Notes: generated by a model from the letters alone, not told the origin. DNA of 64,000 bases from Limnobacter humi (GCF_024518835.1 NZ_JANIGO010000002.1:253522-317521), one strand, 5' to 3'; positions 20,496 to 32,026 are shown, counted from the first letter of the stretch. A program made the numbers and translations.

Positions 20496-22175
20496 ATGGC
20501 GAACGTCGCCACATTCCTTCAGCAGCACGACACCAGTCCCAACCGCGTGCTTTATCGCCAGTTTATTGACAATGAGTGGGTGGATTTCAAAGCCTCTGAA
20601 ATGATAGACCTGGCGCGGAACTGGCAAAGCTTTTTCCGCTCCATGGGCCTGCAACCTGGTGATCGCGTTGCGATTTGCCTGAAAAACAGCATTCACTGGG
20701 TGGCATTTGATCTGGCTGCGCTGGCCATGGGCATGGTCTCAGTGCCACTGTATGTGGACGACAATGCCGGGAACATTTGCTATTGCATTCAGAATTCAGG
20801 CGCCCGGGCGGTGGTGGTTGAAAACGACCGAATTGGGCGAAACCTCCTCAAAGAGGGGCTACAGGATGTTCGCGTCCTGTCCATGAAGTCCGATATTGCA
20901 GTGTCTGAAGGCGGCGTAGACAACGCGCTACACCTGCTCAAGAGCCTTGAACGTCAACTGGAACCGCTCGAACTGCTGGATCTCCCGCCCGACACACTGG
21001 CCACCATCTGCTACACATCGGGCACATCCGGACGGCCCAAAGGCGTCATGCTGTCGCACAACAACATGATCAGTAACGTCGACAGCTGTTTCCAGCTGGA
21101 CATCGCAAAACCGGAGGACACCTTCTTGTCCTTCCTGCCCATGTCGCACATGTTTGAACGCACTGGTGGCTATTATTTGCCACTGCGTGTTGGGGCAAAG
21201 GTCATTTATGCCCGAGGCATTAATCAATTGCCAGAGGACCTGGCCACCCAGGCGCCCACAGTGCTGTTTGCTGTGCCCCGAATTTTCGAGAAGTTTTATG
21301 GCCGTATTCAGGCATCCGTCAAAGACTCCAGCTTTAAACGCAGGGCCTTTGAAAAACTGGTGGATGTCGGCTGGCGGATGGCTCAGGGAAAAGGTGGCAT
21401 CATGGACCATTTCCAACTGCCCTTGCTGCGTGCCAAAGTTGCACAGCCCATTCTGGAACGACTAGGCGGACGTTTACGCCTTGCCGTGGTCGGCGGTGCC
21501 GCCCTGGACAGCACGATTGCCAAAAGCTTCATAGCCATGGGTTTGCCCATCCTGCACGGTTACGGCATGACCGAGGCTTGCCCAGTCATCTCCGTCAATC
21601 GCCCTGAGAGCAACGTACCAGAGTCGGTGGGCCCACCGCTGCCCAATGTCAAAGTCAAATTGGGCGATAACGATGAGCTATTGGCCAAAGGGCCTAACAT
21701 CATGTTGGGCTATTGGGAAAACGACGAGGCCACCCGGCAAGCCATTGACAAAGACGGTTGGTTGCACACCGGGGATGTGGCTGAAATCAAGGATGGTCGA
21801 ATTTTTATCCGCGGCCGTATCAAAGACATCATGGTGCTATCCAACGGCGAAAAGTTTTCTCCACAGGATGCCGAGACCGCGATTATCGGTGATGACGTGT
21901 TCGAACAAATCGTATTGGTTGGCGAAGGGCGTCCATTCATCTCCATGATTGCAGTGACTGCCAATTCAAACGAGAAGGAATTGATTAAACGCGCCAACGA
22001 CCGGCTGGGCCACCTGCCCCGCTATATTCGGGTTCGACGCATCATCACCACCAAAGAACCCTGGACAGTGGACAATGGCCTGTTGACGCCGACCTTGAAA
22101 GTCAAGCGTGTGAAAGTTCTGGATGCCTTCAAGGAACGGATTGATGATCTGTATTCAGAAGGCATGGGCGACTAA
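20496..22175 (+). CDS. Long-chain acyl-CoA synthetase (AMP-forming)
   Basis: Activates fatty acids to acyl-CoA via an acyl-adenylate. The 559-aa protein has the AMP-binding P-loop YTSGTSGRPKG at residues 173-183, the YGMTEACPV motif, GWLHTGD and the RIKDIMVLSNGEKFSP hinge; a lysine occurs in the C-terminal PTLKVKR region as expected. It resembles the FadD15-like group of eukaryotic-type synthetases rather than E. coli FadD, so no symbol is assigned. GGGAGACC precedes the ATG. A TetR-like palindrome upstream suggests control by fatty acids, and a clear terminator follows. Confidence 0.92.
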   Translation: MANVATFLQQHDTSPNRVLYRQFIDNEWVDFKASEMIDLARNWQSFFRSMGLQPGDRVAICLKNSIHWVAFDLAALAMGMVSVPLYVDDNAGNICYCIQNSGARAVVVENDRIGRNLLKEGLQDVRVLSMKSDIAVSEGGVDNALHLLKSLERQLEPLELLDLPPDTLATICYTSGTSGRPKGVMLSHNNMISNVDSCFQLDIAKPEDTFLSFLPMSHMFERTGGYYLPLRVGAKVIYARGINQLPEDLATQAPTVLFAVPRIFEKFYGRIQASVKDSSFKRRAFEKLVDVGWRMAQGKGGIMDHFQLPLLRAKVAQPILERLGGRLRLAVVGGAALDSTIAKSFIAMGLPILHGYGMTEACPVISVNRPESNVPESVGPPLPNVKVKLGDNDELLAKGPNIMLGYWENDEATRQAIDKDGWLHTGDVAEIKDGRIFIRGRIKDIMVLSNGEKFSPQDAETAIIGDDVFEQIVLVGEGRPFISMIAVTANSNEKELIKRANDRLGHLPRYIRVRRIITTKEPWTVDNGLLTPTLKVKRVKVLDAFKERIDDLYSEGMGD

Positions 22176-22196
22176 CGCATTGACGCTGGTCGAATT

Positions 22197-22226
22197 CAAA
22201 AGCCCACCTTGCGGTGGGCTTTTTTC
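22197..22226 (+). terminator. Rho-independent terminator after the acyl-CoA synthetase gene
   Basis: AGCCCACC and GGTGGGCT form a perfect 8-bp stem with a 4-nt TTGC loop (22201-22220), followed by a run of T. It lies 25 nt after the stop codon and before the convergent NYN gene. Confidence 0.9.
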
Positions 22227-22268
22227 TGATGCCAAATGCCAGCGCAAAGCCAGCGGTTACCGGTTTTT

Positions 22269-22991
22269 TTATCCGGGCAATTCTTCCGGATCAAAATTGT
22301 CTGAGTTGATTCGTGAAAGGAAGTCGGCTGCGCGGTCAGGTGGCGGGCAAGTGGACCGCAGACCATCAATGTAGGAGAACAGATCTTCCGAAATATTGTG
22401 CCACATTGGGTCCAATACCACGTCAATCCCTTCATGACGAAGCAACTCAGCGGCGCTGGAGAAGGCGCCGTCCCCGGTGAGCAACACCACCTGCTGAACC
22501 TGCCGCTTGTAAGCCAGTGACGCCAAGTCAACTCCCATACGCAATTCAATGCCTCGCACATGCGCATCGGGCGAGAAATCCTCATCCGTCAGGTCATCCA
22601 CGCTGATTTTCTTGCCCAGCAGATCGCCCAACGCGTCTTCATTCAAGGTCCAATTGTCCACGTTCATGGGCTCGCCCAATCGAACAGCCAATTTGCGCTT
22701 GCGTTGGAGCTGGCGTTGAAATGCTGCACGAAACTGCCCTTCTCTGGATTTTGACAAGTCAATGGACTGTCGAGACACTGGCAGCGTGACCCGCTGGGTA
22801 AACACCGGCGAATCATAAAAAAAGATCCGAAACAAATGACGTTTGGGTTGATTTCTTTCAAAGAGATGCGCTGCGGATAACCGCCACACCAGATCGGCCA
22901 TCACTTTGGCATCGTAATGAATGGACGACGGGAAAATTTGACGAATTCGGCGAACGAAAAACGGCCCGTCCACGAGGATCGCTGTAAGCAT
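22269..22991 (-). CDS. NYN-domain (LabA/PIN-like) putative ribonuclease
   Basis: A 240-aa protein of the NYN domain family, PIN-like metal-dependent nucleases. Acidic residues expected at the active site are visible: D8 in ILVDG, D155 in GIELRMGVDLASLAYKR, and D174 in LLTGDGAF. The last motif is usually GDSDF, so one acidic position is changed to Ala (A176). A charged stretch at 80-105 is lineage-specific. The RNA target is unknown. It is convergent with the acyl-CoA synthetase and faces away from the GIY-YIG gene, with a 249-nt AT-rich gap between them. Confidence 0.82.
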   Translation of the reverse strand: MLTAILVDGPFFVRRIRQIFPSSIHYDAKVMADLVWRLSAAHLFERNQPKRHLFRIFFYDSPVFTQRVTLPVSRQSIDLSKSREGQFRAAFQRQLQRKRKLAVRLGEPMNVDNWTLNEDALGDLLGKKISVDDLTDEDFSPDAHVRGIELRMGVDLASLAYKRQVQQVVLLTGDGAFSSAAELLRHEGIDVVLDPMWHNISEDLFSYIDGLRSTCPPPDRAADFLSRINSDNFDPEELPG

Positions 22992-23149
22992 ATAAACCCT
23001 TGATTTTTAAACGATTTTATTATGGATGAAATGCAATAAATGAATAAGTTACACCGCCGCACTAAATATCCTACCACCAAGTGATCGTCAAAAGTAGCGC
23101 CAGACCCCCCTATTGCGAGGGAGATAAAATCACCCAATGTCAGTATTAC

Positions 23150-23175
23150 CCGTACAATTAACCCGTATTGTACGG
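23150..23175. promoter_or_regulatory. Perfect inverted repeat between divergent NYN and GIY-YIG genes
   Basis: CCGTACAAT (23150-23158) and ATTGTACGG (23167-23175) form a perfect 9-bp inverted repeat around an 8-nt centre. The left arm contains TACAAT, a possible -10 hexamer for the plus strand, and the right arm gives the same hexamer on the minus strand. This is the form of a dimer-binding operator; alternatively it could be an RNA hairpin in a leader. No regulator is known. Confidence 0.4.
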
Positions 23176-23240
23176 ACATCGGTAAACCAAGCACCGAACC
23201 GCCAATCTCAGACACCCCACCGCCACCACCGGAGGATGAA

Positions 23241-23639
23241 GTGAGTACACAAAAACCCATGGGCCTTCACCCAGCGATCGATGCTGAGTCCCCAACGTAC
23301 TGGCTATATATTTTATCAAACAACAAGCCCAGCGGCCCCCTCTACCTTGGTGATACCGAATGCCTGTCTACCCGGATGGAAGAGCACCGGCTTGGGCTTC
23401 GACGGGATTACGCACACTACCACCGCCTCGATCGCCTGGTTTATTTTGAAGTCTGGCATGACCATGAGAAATTCATTGCCAGGCTGCGCCGCGTTCGAAA
23501 TTGGCCTCGCGACATGCGACTGCTGCTGATTGAGTCACTGAACCCAGACTGGGACGACCTATTACCCCAGTTTTTGATAGACCATCGGCCAGCCGCCGTT
23601 GACTTCTCATCGCTCAACATTCAGGAAAAAGCCGCTTGA
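23241..23639 (+). CDS. GIY-YIG nuclease superfamily protein
   Basis: A 132-aa single-domain protein of the GIY-YIG superfamily (COG2827-like). The two strand motifs appear as WLYIL (21-25) and LYLG (34-37), the catalytic arginine as R45 in CLSTRMEEH, and the glutamate as E98 in LLLIESLNPDW. The central FIARLRRVRNWPRDM part diverges from the usual REKQIKKWRR pattern. The start is a GTG with GGAGG 5 nt upstream. Members are single-strand or structure-specific endonucleases, mostly uncharacterised; activity here is inference. It neighbours the NYN gene and an unknown gene. Confidence 0.78.
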   Translation: MSTQKPMGLHPAIDAESPTYWLYILSNNKPSGPLYLGDTECLSTRMEEHRLGLRRDYAHYHRLDRLVYFEVWHDHEKFIARLRRVRNWPRDMRLLLIESLNPDWDDLLPQFLIDHRPAAVDFSSLNIQEKAA

Positions 23640-23664
23640 ACACGGGGTTTTGAACTGTCATCCA

Positions 23665-23813
23665 AATGAGCGATCCAATCGTTAAACACCATTGAAACCA
23701 AATCGGCTTTTGACGACACACAGTTTTGAAGCCATTACCCAATTTAAATCGGGTGAAGTTGAATCTGAAAAGATTCACAGCTTGGTAACAAGTGTAAGGT
23801 GGGATCGCTCATT
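23665..23813 (+). ncRNA. Candidate structured RNA leader closed by a 12-bp inverted repeat
   Basis: AATGAGCGATCC (23665-23676) is exactly complementary to GGATCGCTCATT (23802-23813). Inside lie three further hairpins: GGCTT/AAGCC (23705-23709 with 23729-23733), ACCC/GGGT (23737-23740 with 23751-23754), and a perfect 7-bp stem TGAATCT/AGATTCA with a GAAA tetraloop (23760-23777). The 3' arm ends 3 nt before the GGAG ribosome binding site of the next gene. The layout resembles a multibranched regulatory RNA; a small mobile element with terminal repeats is the alternative. No known family is recognised. Confidence 0.4.
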
Positions 23814-23823
23814 GACGGAGTAA

Positions 23824-24393
23824 ATGATGACCTCGATTGCCGAACGTTTGACTCGCTCGTATTGCCTTTTTCACTGGCTGCAAGTCAAACCCATTCCAGA
23901 TTCAGTTCGTACTTCCCTGGCCTACAGCACGCTAGAGCAGGAGTTGTTGTCGCTGAAAGTACGTCCTGAAGACTTGGCGGCGGTCGGCGCAGACGTTACC
24001 GACAATTTTGAGGAATCCAGACTGGCCTTTATGGTGCGTTACAGCGGCCTTACCTGGTCAACCTGCTCGATTTTTTGCGACTCGATTGACCACGCCGATT
24101 GGCTGCTGTCGGGCGTGCCCCTGTTGGTGCAATTCAAGGGTACAGACGCAACCGGTCAACCTGGATTACCAAAAACCGCCCTCAGCGACTTCATGTTCCT
24201 GAAACCCAGCAATGTCTGGATCGACAACAATCGAGTGGTATCCTTCACGGTTCGCTGGAATAAACATGAGCAACGGCGGATGGAACGCTTTGTTCGCTTG
24301 GCCAGCGCCCGCCATGGAATTGAAGCCACCGTTGTGAATGTCGCGCAGAGCGAGAAATTCATCGCGGCCATCAAAGCAACCGTTGGCGCCTAA
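23824..24393 (+). CDS. Protein of unknown function, 189 aa
   Basis: I do not recognise this protein. It is 189 aa, has no signal peptide or membrane segment, and is likely a mixed alpha/beta cytoplasmic protein. There are four cysteines or so but no metal-site spacing, and aromatic residues are frequent (for example FMVRYSGLTWSTCSIFC, around residues 68-84). The ATG at 23824 follows GGAG at good distance; a second ATG follows immediately. It sits right after a candidate structured RNA and before a strong bidirectional terminator. Codon use looks like that of its neighbours. Confidence 0.7.
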   Translation: MMTSIAERLTRSYCLFHWLQVKPIPDSVRTSLAYSTLEQELLSLKVRPEDLAAVGADVTDNFEESRLAFMVRYSGLTWSTCSIFCDSIDHADWLLSGVPLLVQFKGTDATGQPGLPKTALSDFMFLKPSNVWIDNNRVVSFTVRWNKHEQRRMERFVRLASARHGIEATVVNVAQSEKFIAAIKATVGA

Positions 24394-24430
24394 ACGGTTT
24401 TGTTAAATTATCAAGACAAGTGATTGTTTA

Positions 24431-24464
24431 AAAACAAAAAGCACCGATCGGTGCTTTTTGTTTT
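24431..24464. terminator. Perfect palindromic bidirectional terminator
   Basis: Positions 24431-24464 form a perfect 34-bp palindrome centred on GCACCGATCGGTGC, with runs of A on the left and T on the right, so it can end transcripts from both strands. It serves the unknown gene at 23824 on the plus strand and serS on the minus strand. Confidence 0.92.
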
Positions 24465-24477
24465 TTCCAGTGAAAGC

Positions 24478-25860
<1,383 letters not shown>

Positions 25861-25873
25861 TTAATCGGCTGGC

Positions 25874-27226
25874 TTACTCGCCTTTGCGCTGGTTTCGCGC
25901 TGCCAGCCAGGCCAGTTTTTCACCAATTTTGATTTCCAGGCCCCGGTCTGTCGGCCGATAAAACGCTTGAGCTTCCAAACCCTCTGGCCAATAGGACTCG
26001 CCCGCCGCATGGCCACCCGCTTCGTCGTGTGCGTATCGATAGTTGGCCCCATGCCCCAAATTTTTCATCAGTTGGGTGGGCGCGTTGCGCAAATGCAGGG
26101 GCACTGGCAGGCTCGCGGTTTGTTTGACCGTGGCCATGGCCTGTTTGTAGGCCACGTAGCCAGCATTGCTTTTGGCTGCCACTGCCAGATAAATCACAGC
26201 CTGGGCCAAGGCAAGCTCGCCCTCCGGGCTGCCCAGGCGCTCGTAAGTGCTAGCTGCTTCGTTGCACAAGGTAAAGGCCCGCGGGTCGGCCAGGCCGATA
26301 TCCTCCCACGCCATGCGTACGATACGCCGGGCCAAATAACGGGGATCGGCACCGCCGTCAATCATGCGGCAAAACCAGTACAGCGCTGCATCCGGGTCAG
26401 AGCCACGCACGCTTTTGTGCAAAGCCGAGATTTGATCGTAAAACGCATCGCCGCCTTTGTCGAAACGACGAATTTGGGATGGTGCAAGGGCTTTCAGCAG
26501 GTCTGCAGTCAAGGTTTCATGCCCTTGGAAAGCGGCTTGCTGAACCACGATATCCAGCAGATTCAGAAAACGCCTTGCATCACCATCGGCGTATTGGCAC
26601 AACAGGTCAAAAGCTTCAGACTCAATCGTCAACTTGAATGTCAGGTGTGCCAGCGCCCGTGTCAGGAGACGTTCAAAGTCACTGGACTGAAGCGGTTGAA
26701 GCACATAAACCTGGGAACGCGACAATAAAGCGGAATTCACCTCAAAAGACGGGTTTTCGGTGGTTGCGCCTAGAAATGTCACCAAACCAGATTCGACATG
26801 GGGCAGCAAAGCATCTTGCTGGGACTTGTTGAATCGATGAATTTCGTCAATAAACAGCGTGGTGACTTTGCCTTGCTTTGCATACATTCTCGCCAAATCA
26901 ATGGCTTCTCGAATCTCCTTCACACCCGACAACACAGCAGACAAGGCAATAAACTGTGCATCGGCCGCCTTGGCCAACAGTCGGGCCAATGTGGTTTTAC
27001 CAACGCCTGGAGGGCCCCACAGAATCAAGGAGTGGAGTTTGCGCTGCTCAAACAAGGTGGACAGGGCTTTTCCTGGACCGATCAGATGGGCCTGCCCCAC
27101 CACATCCACCAGTGTCTGAGGCCGCAGTTGCTCGGCCAGAGGCGCAGAACCGCTGGGCTGAGTCGCTGTTGAACCGGTGCCCTTTGATTGGGTACCCTCG
27201 CCAAACAAATCAGCAGTCATGGCCAT
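25874..27226 (-). CDS. rarA: Replication-associated recombination protein RarA (MgsA)
   Basis: AAA+ ATPase related to clamp loaders and eukaryotic WRNIP1 that acts at stalled or gapped replication forks. The 450-aa protein has Walker [10 protein letters not shown] at residues 71-79 and Walker [10 protein letters not shown] (D127, E128), sensor 1 GATTENPSF, and the C-terminal tetramerisation domain with the conserved PxHLRNAPTxLMK segment. The N-terminal 30 residues are a low-complexity extension that includes the MTADLFG SSB/clamp-like start. It lies 9 nt after lolA and before serS. Confidence 0.95.
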   Translation of the reverse strand: MAMTADLFGEGTQSKGTGSTATQPSGSAPLAEQLRPQTLVDVVGQAHLIGPGKALSTLFEQRKLHSLILWGPPGVGKTTLARLLAKAADAQFIALSAVLSGVKEIREAIDLARMYAKQGKVTTLFIDEIHRFNKSQQDALLPHVESGLVTFLGATTENPSFEVNSALLSRSQVYVLQPLQSSDFERLLTRALAHLTFKLTIESEAFDLLCQYADGDARRFLNLLDIVVQQAAFQGHETLTADLLKALAPSQIRRFDKGGDAFYDQISALHKSVRGSDPDAALYWFCRMIDGGADPRYLARRIVRMAWEDIGLADPRAFTLCNEAASTYERLGSPEGELALAQAVIYLAVAAKSNAGYVAYKQAMATVKQTASLPVPLHLRNAPTQLMKNLGHGANYRYAHDEAGGHAAGESYWPEGLEAQAFYRPTDRGLEIKIGEKLAWLAARNQRKGE

Positions 27227-27235
27227 TCAAGACAG

Positions 27236-27874
27236 TCATTGGGTTTGAATGAGATCCACACCCGGTGGGGTTTTGAACTCAAAGTAAGCGGCAGGACGTC
27301 GAGCGTCAAACTTCCATTGAGTCAGGTCCAGCTTGGTGGTTTGCCCCAGCGCATCCACGATATCCAAGTGAACAGGTAGGCCATTTTCAAAACCGATGCG
27401 AACGGTGTCGAACAAGTTTTCCTTGTCCCGCGGCTTGGCACTTAGCCACTGCTTTCCGTCTTTGGTGCCTTCTTCCTTGATCACAAACAGCTTGTTTAAA
27501 TCGGCACTGCCAAACAGCAGGGCTGCCGGGGTGGAATCCATGGCGTTGCCCATGGGTTTCTGGGTGGCATGCTGCATGTCGGGATCATAATTGGTCACCA
27601 ACTTGCCATCTGCAACAATCAATTGTGGATAGGGCTTTTTGATTTCCCAACGAAACTTGCCAGGGCGCGAAAATGCAAACTCACCGCTGCCTTTCTGCTT
27701 AATTTGTCCGGAGGGTGCAACCACGACCTGCGTGAATTGCCCTTCGGCAAATTGCCGTGTTTTGGCAAAGCTATGCAAAAGGTCTTCAGCAGAGCTCGCC
27801 AGTGCGAGCCCATGACTCCATGGACAGACCACGATGGTCAGCGCTACAGCAAAATTTTTGAAAAACACGCTCAT
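27236..27874 (-). CDS. lolA: Outer-membrane lipoprotein carrier protein LolA
   Basis: Periplasmic chaperone that carries lipoproteins from the LolCDE transporter to the outer membrane. The 212-aa precursor has a signal peptide of about 26 residues (cleavage likely after GLALA) and the LolA half-barrel sequence, for example SGEFAFSRPGKFRWEIKKPYPQ (shown only in part here: KFRWEIKKPYPQ) and DGKLVTNYDPDMQHATQKP. The gene follows ftsK and precedes rarA, the conserved order in many proteobacteria. Confidence 0.95.
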   Translation of the reverse strand: MSVFFKNFAVALTIVVCPWSHGLALASSAEDLLHSFAKTRQFAEGQFTQVVVAPSGQIKQKGSGEFAFSRPGKFRWEIKKPYPQLIVADGKLVTNYDPDMQHATQKPMGNAMDSTPAALLFGSADLNKLFVIKEEGTKDGKQWLSAKPRDKENLFDTVRIGFENGLPVHLDIVDALGQTTKLDLTQWKFDARRPAAYFEFKTPPGVDLIQTQ

Positions 27875-27910
27875 GTGTATCCAGCAGAATGGTGGGTGGG
27901 TTTGCGGGGT

Positions 27911-27951
27911 AAGAGCCCAGGAGAACGCAATGGTTCAATGCATGGGCTCTT
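27911..27951 (-). repeat. Inverted repeat at the ftsK-lolA junction
   Basis: AAGAGCCCA (27911-27919) and TGGGCTCTT (27943-27951) form a perfect 9-bp inverted repeat around 23 nt; the right arm covers part of the ftsK stop codon. There is no T run after it, so it is not a standard terminator. It may slow or process the transcript between ftsK and lolA. Confidence 0.5.
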
Positions 27952-30274
27952 AAAACGGCGGATCGTCATCCTGCGGGGCTGCATCCGCACGCACCAAAAT
28001 GTCCCGATTGCCGTTGGATTGCATGGCCGACACCAAACCGGCTTGCTCCATGCTTTCCAACAAGCGTGCGGCGCGGTTGTAGCCGATCCGCAGGTGACGT
28101 TGCACAAATGAGATGGACGCCCGACGGTGCTTCAACACGATCGACACGGCCTGGTCATACAGGGCATCTTTTTCGCCATCAAAATTGCCGGCGGTTGCGT
28201 CCATGCTGGCGTTTCCACCCTCCTCAGCAGTTCCGCCTTCCAAAATGCCTTCAATGTAGTTGGGCTCACCGCCTTTTTCCTTGAGGTGTTCAACCACGCG
28301 GTGCACTTCCTCGTCCGACACAAAGGCACCATGCACCCGTTGAGGAACGCCGGAGCCCGGCGGAAGAAACAACATGTCCCCTTGCCCCAACAGCGCCTCG
28401 GCACCCATTTGGTCGAGAATGGTTCGTGAATCAATTTTGGAGGACACCTGGAATGCAATCCGGGTGGGGATATTGGCCTTGATCAAACCGGTGATGACAT
28501 CCACAGAAGGACGTTGGGTGGCCAAAATCAGGTGAATACCTGCTGCGCGGGCTTTTTGAGCCAAACGCGCAATCAACTCTTCAATTTTCTTGCCCACCAC
28601 CATCATGAGGTCGGCCAATTCGTCGATCACAATCACCACGGTGGGCAATGGCTCCAGTGGTTCCGGTGCATCGGGGGTCAAGCTGAAAGGGTTCGGAATG
28701 GACTGGCCGGCCTTTCGCGCATCGGTCATTTTGGCGTTGTAACCGGCCAAGTTTCGAACACCCATTTTGCTCATGAGGCGATAGCGTTTTTCCATTTCGC
28801 CCACAGCCCAGTTCAGGGCGTTGGCCGCTTGTCGCATGTCTGTGACCACCGGGCACAACAAATGCGGAATGCCCTCATACACGCTCATCTCCAGCATCTT
28901 GGGATCGATCAAGATGAGGCGGACTTCTTCCGGATTGCTCTTGTACAGCAGCGACAAAATCATCGCGTTGATACCGACCGACTTACCCGAACCCGTGGTT
29001 CCCGCAACCAAGAGGTGGGGCATTTTGGCCAAGTCAGCCACCACCGGTTTCCCCGCGATGTCTTTGCCCAACGCCATGGTTAAGGCTGACTTGGATCCGC
29101 TCCAAACCTGTGAGCTCAAAATTTCAGTGAGCTTTACCATTTGTCGACGAGGGTTGGGCAGCTCAAGGCCCATGAGGTTTTTGCCATAAATGGTCTCCAC
29201 CACCCGAATCGACACCAAACTAAGTGCACGAGCCAGGTCTTTGGCCAGGTTGACCACCTGCGAACCTTTCACGCCAGCGGCAGGCTCGACCTCGAACCGG
29301 GTGATCACTGGACCTGGTTGTGCGGCCATGACCTGCACCTGAACACCAAAATCACTGAGCTTTTTCTCGATCAACCGCGAGGTGTATTCCAGTGTGTCGG
29401 CCGATACGGTTTCCTGAGCAGGCGGCGCATCGTCCAGCAATGACAATGGTGGCAGCTCGGTCTCGGTCAGATCGGCAAACAGCGGCTGTTGTTTTTCCTT
29501 GATGGCCTGTACCGAGGGTTCAACAGGCACTGCCACCGGTTCAATGCGAATGGGCTTGTGTTCCTGAAATTCTTCGCGCTTTTTCTCGACCGTTTCCACA
29601 CGCGCCTGGGCCACCTTCTTGCCTTCTTTGCGATCCGCGTAGGCGTTGCATGCATTGCGCACCTTAAAGAAGGCCAGTTCCAGCAAACCGCCAACCCGTT
29701 CAGCCATGACTGCCCAGCTCATGCCCAAGAAACCACTCAGACCCGCTGCAAACATGAGCAAAAGCAACATGACTGCACCCGACAAACCGGTGAGCTTGAC
29801 CAGCACGTGGCTCACGGATTGGCCAATCACACCACCAGCACCCGCTGGCAGGTCGTTCCCTTTGAACACCGACAAGGCTTCGATGCCCATAAAACCCACC
29901 CACAACAACACAAAGCCCACCGGACGAACCCAGGGCAACCATTTGGGCAAAGGCTCATCAAACCCGGGTAGGTCCAATGCATCAACCATTCTACGAACGC
30001 GCCACAGTTGATAGAAAGACAAGCCCAGCAGCACGTAAGCGGAATACCCGGAGAGGAACAGCAACACGTCGGACAGGTGAGCCCCAATGGCCCCACCGAA
30101 ATTGCTGACAGAATCGCTACCGGAAGCATGTGACCAACTGTCGTCGTGCGGATTGTGAGAAACCAAAATCAGCATCAAATAGATGGAGAGCACGAGCATG
30201 GCCAGCCAACGCACCTCCAGCAACAGTTTGCTGGCGCGGAGGGTTCCACTGTTTTGTGAGGTCCTGGAATTCAC
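27950..30274 (-). CDS. ftsK: DNA translocase FtsK
   Basis: Septal motor that pumps DNA and activates XerCD at dif during division. After about 25 residues there are four hydrophobic membrane segments, then a short charged linker, the alpha/beta RecA-like motor (Walker [11 protein letters not shown], Walker [13 protein letters not shown], and the [17 protein letters not shown] segment), and a C-terminal winged-helix gamma domain with [18 protein letters not shown]. The linker is short, giving about 774 aa. The start is uncertain: a GTG at 30274 is taken because earlier in-frame codons run into the divergent trxB promoter. Confidence 0.92.
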   Translation of the reverse strand: MNSRTSQNSGTLRASKLLLEVRWLAMLVLSIYLMLILVSHNPHDDSWSHASGSDSVSNFGGAIGAHLSDVLLFLSGYSAYVLLGLSFYQLWRVRRMVDALDLPGFDEPLPKWLPWVRPVGFVLLWVGFMGIEALSVFKGNDLPAGAGGVIGQSVSHVLVKLTGLSGAVMLLLLMFAAGLSGFLGMSWAVMAERVGGLLELAFFKVRNACNAYADRKEGKKVAQARVETVEKKREEFQEHKPIRIEPVAVPVEPSVQAIKEKQQPLFADLTETELPPLSLLDDAPPAQETVSADTLEYTSRLIEKKLSDFGVQVQVMAAQPGPVITRFEVEPAAGVKGSQVVNLAKDLARALSLVSIRVVETIYGKNLMGLELPNPRRQMVKLTEILSSQVWSGSKSALTMALGKDIAGKPVVADLAKMPHLLVAGTTGSGKSVGINAMILSLLYKSNPEEVRLILIDPKMLEMSVYEGIPHLLCPVVTDMRQAANALNWAVGEMEKRYRLMSKMGVRNLAGYNAKMTDARKAGQSIPNPFSLTPDAPEPLEPLPTVVIVIDELADLMMVVGKKIEELIARLAQKARAAGIHLILATQRPSVDVITGLIKANIPTRIAFQVSSKIDSRTILDQMGAEALLGQGDMLFLPPGSGVPQRVHGAFVSDEEVHRVVEHLKEKGGEPNYIEGILEGGTAEEGGNASMDATAGNFDGEKDALYDQAVSIVLKHRRASISFVQRHLRIGYNRAARLLESMEQAGLVSAMQSNGNRDILVRADAAPQDDDPPF

Positions 30275-30278
30275 TGGG

Positions 30279-30307
30279 TTCAGACGAGGCCGCGAGCGGC
30301 ATATAAT
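30279..30307 (+). promoter_or_regulatory. Sigma-70 promoter for trxB
   Basis: A -35 TTCAGA (30279-30284) and a perfect -10 TATAAT (30302-30307) are separated by 17 nt, about 76 nt before the trxB start. On the opposite strand TTGTCA (30322-30327) and TATATG (30300-30305) with a 16-nt spacer could drive ftsK, so the two promoters would overlap head to head. Confidence 0.6.
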
Positions 30308-30365
30308 TGAAGTCTGTATTCTGACAAAGTTCGAGGGCCAATGCCCCCGAACCACGAACATTTGA

Positions 30366-31349
<984 letters not shown>

Positions 31350-31384
31350 TAACCGATCGTTAGTAGCACCTGGCAGACCCCACC

Positions 31385-32026
31385 ATGAAAAAGCTCAATT
31401 CCATGGCCGATCTGGAAGGGGTCCGCCGCTTGCTCAAAGACCAGCGCCTGGAAGCTGAGCGACAGGAAAAACTTCGACTGGAAGCCGAGCGAAAACAACG
31501 CGAAGAAGCCCAGTTGTTTCAACGACAGGTGCAAGACGTCACCCCTTTGCCCAACAGCAATCGCAAAGTTCACGATCCCAACAAACCACCTCCCATCGCG
31601 CGCCAGCGAGAACTGGACGATGCACATGTTCTGCAAGAAAGTATTTCCGACGACATGGATGTGGAACGCTTTCTTGAAACCGATGACAAGCTGAGTTATC
31701 GCCGAAACGGCATTGGCCTGGAGGCCCTGAAACGCCTGCGCAGTGGCAAGTGGGTGATTCAAGCCCAAATTGATCTGCATGGCTACCGCACTGAAGAGGC
31801 GCGCGAGGCTGTGGGCGAATTTTTACGCACCTGCGTGAAACACGATGTACGGTGTGTAAGAATCATTCATGGCAAAGGGCTGGGCTCTGTGGGCAAAGAA
31901 CCCGTTCTCAAAGACAAAGTGAAACGGTGGCTGGTGCAAAAAGATGAGGTATTGGCCTTTTGCCAGGCGCCCCCTCGAGACGGTGGCGCTGGTGCCCTGT
32001 TGGTCATCCTGAAAGCCAAACATTGA
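31385..32026 (+). CDS. Smr-domain protein (putative endonuclease/DNA-binding)
   Basis: A 213-aa protein with a charged, probably helical N-terminal region (residues 8-50 rich in Glu, Arg and Lys) and a C-terminal Smr domain. The domain motifs are visible as DLHG (130-133), HGKG (162-165) and the GGAGALLVIL segment close to the end. Smr proteins nick DNA or cleave RNA; the E. coli relatives SmrA/SmrB differ in role and I cannot tell which function applies. It follows trxB in the same direction. Confidence 0.88.
   Translation: MKKLNSMADLEGVRRLLKDQRLEAERQEKLRLEAERKQREEAQLFQRQVQDVTPLPNSNRKVHDPNKPPPIARQRELDDAHVLQESISDDMDVERFLETDDKLSYRRNGIGLEALKRLRSGKWVIQAQIDLHGYRTEEAREAVGEFLRTCVKHDVRCVRIIHGKGLGSVGKEPVLKDKVKRWLVQKDEVLAFCQAPPRDGGAGALLVILKAKH

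Noticed and set aside
22992-23240. Possible small gene or CRISPR-like repeat in the NYN/GIY-YIG gap
   Set aside because: No frame with a ribosome binding site is present and the short ACCCGTA repeats are too few and too short for an array.
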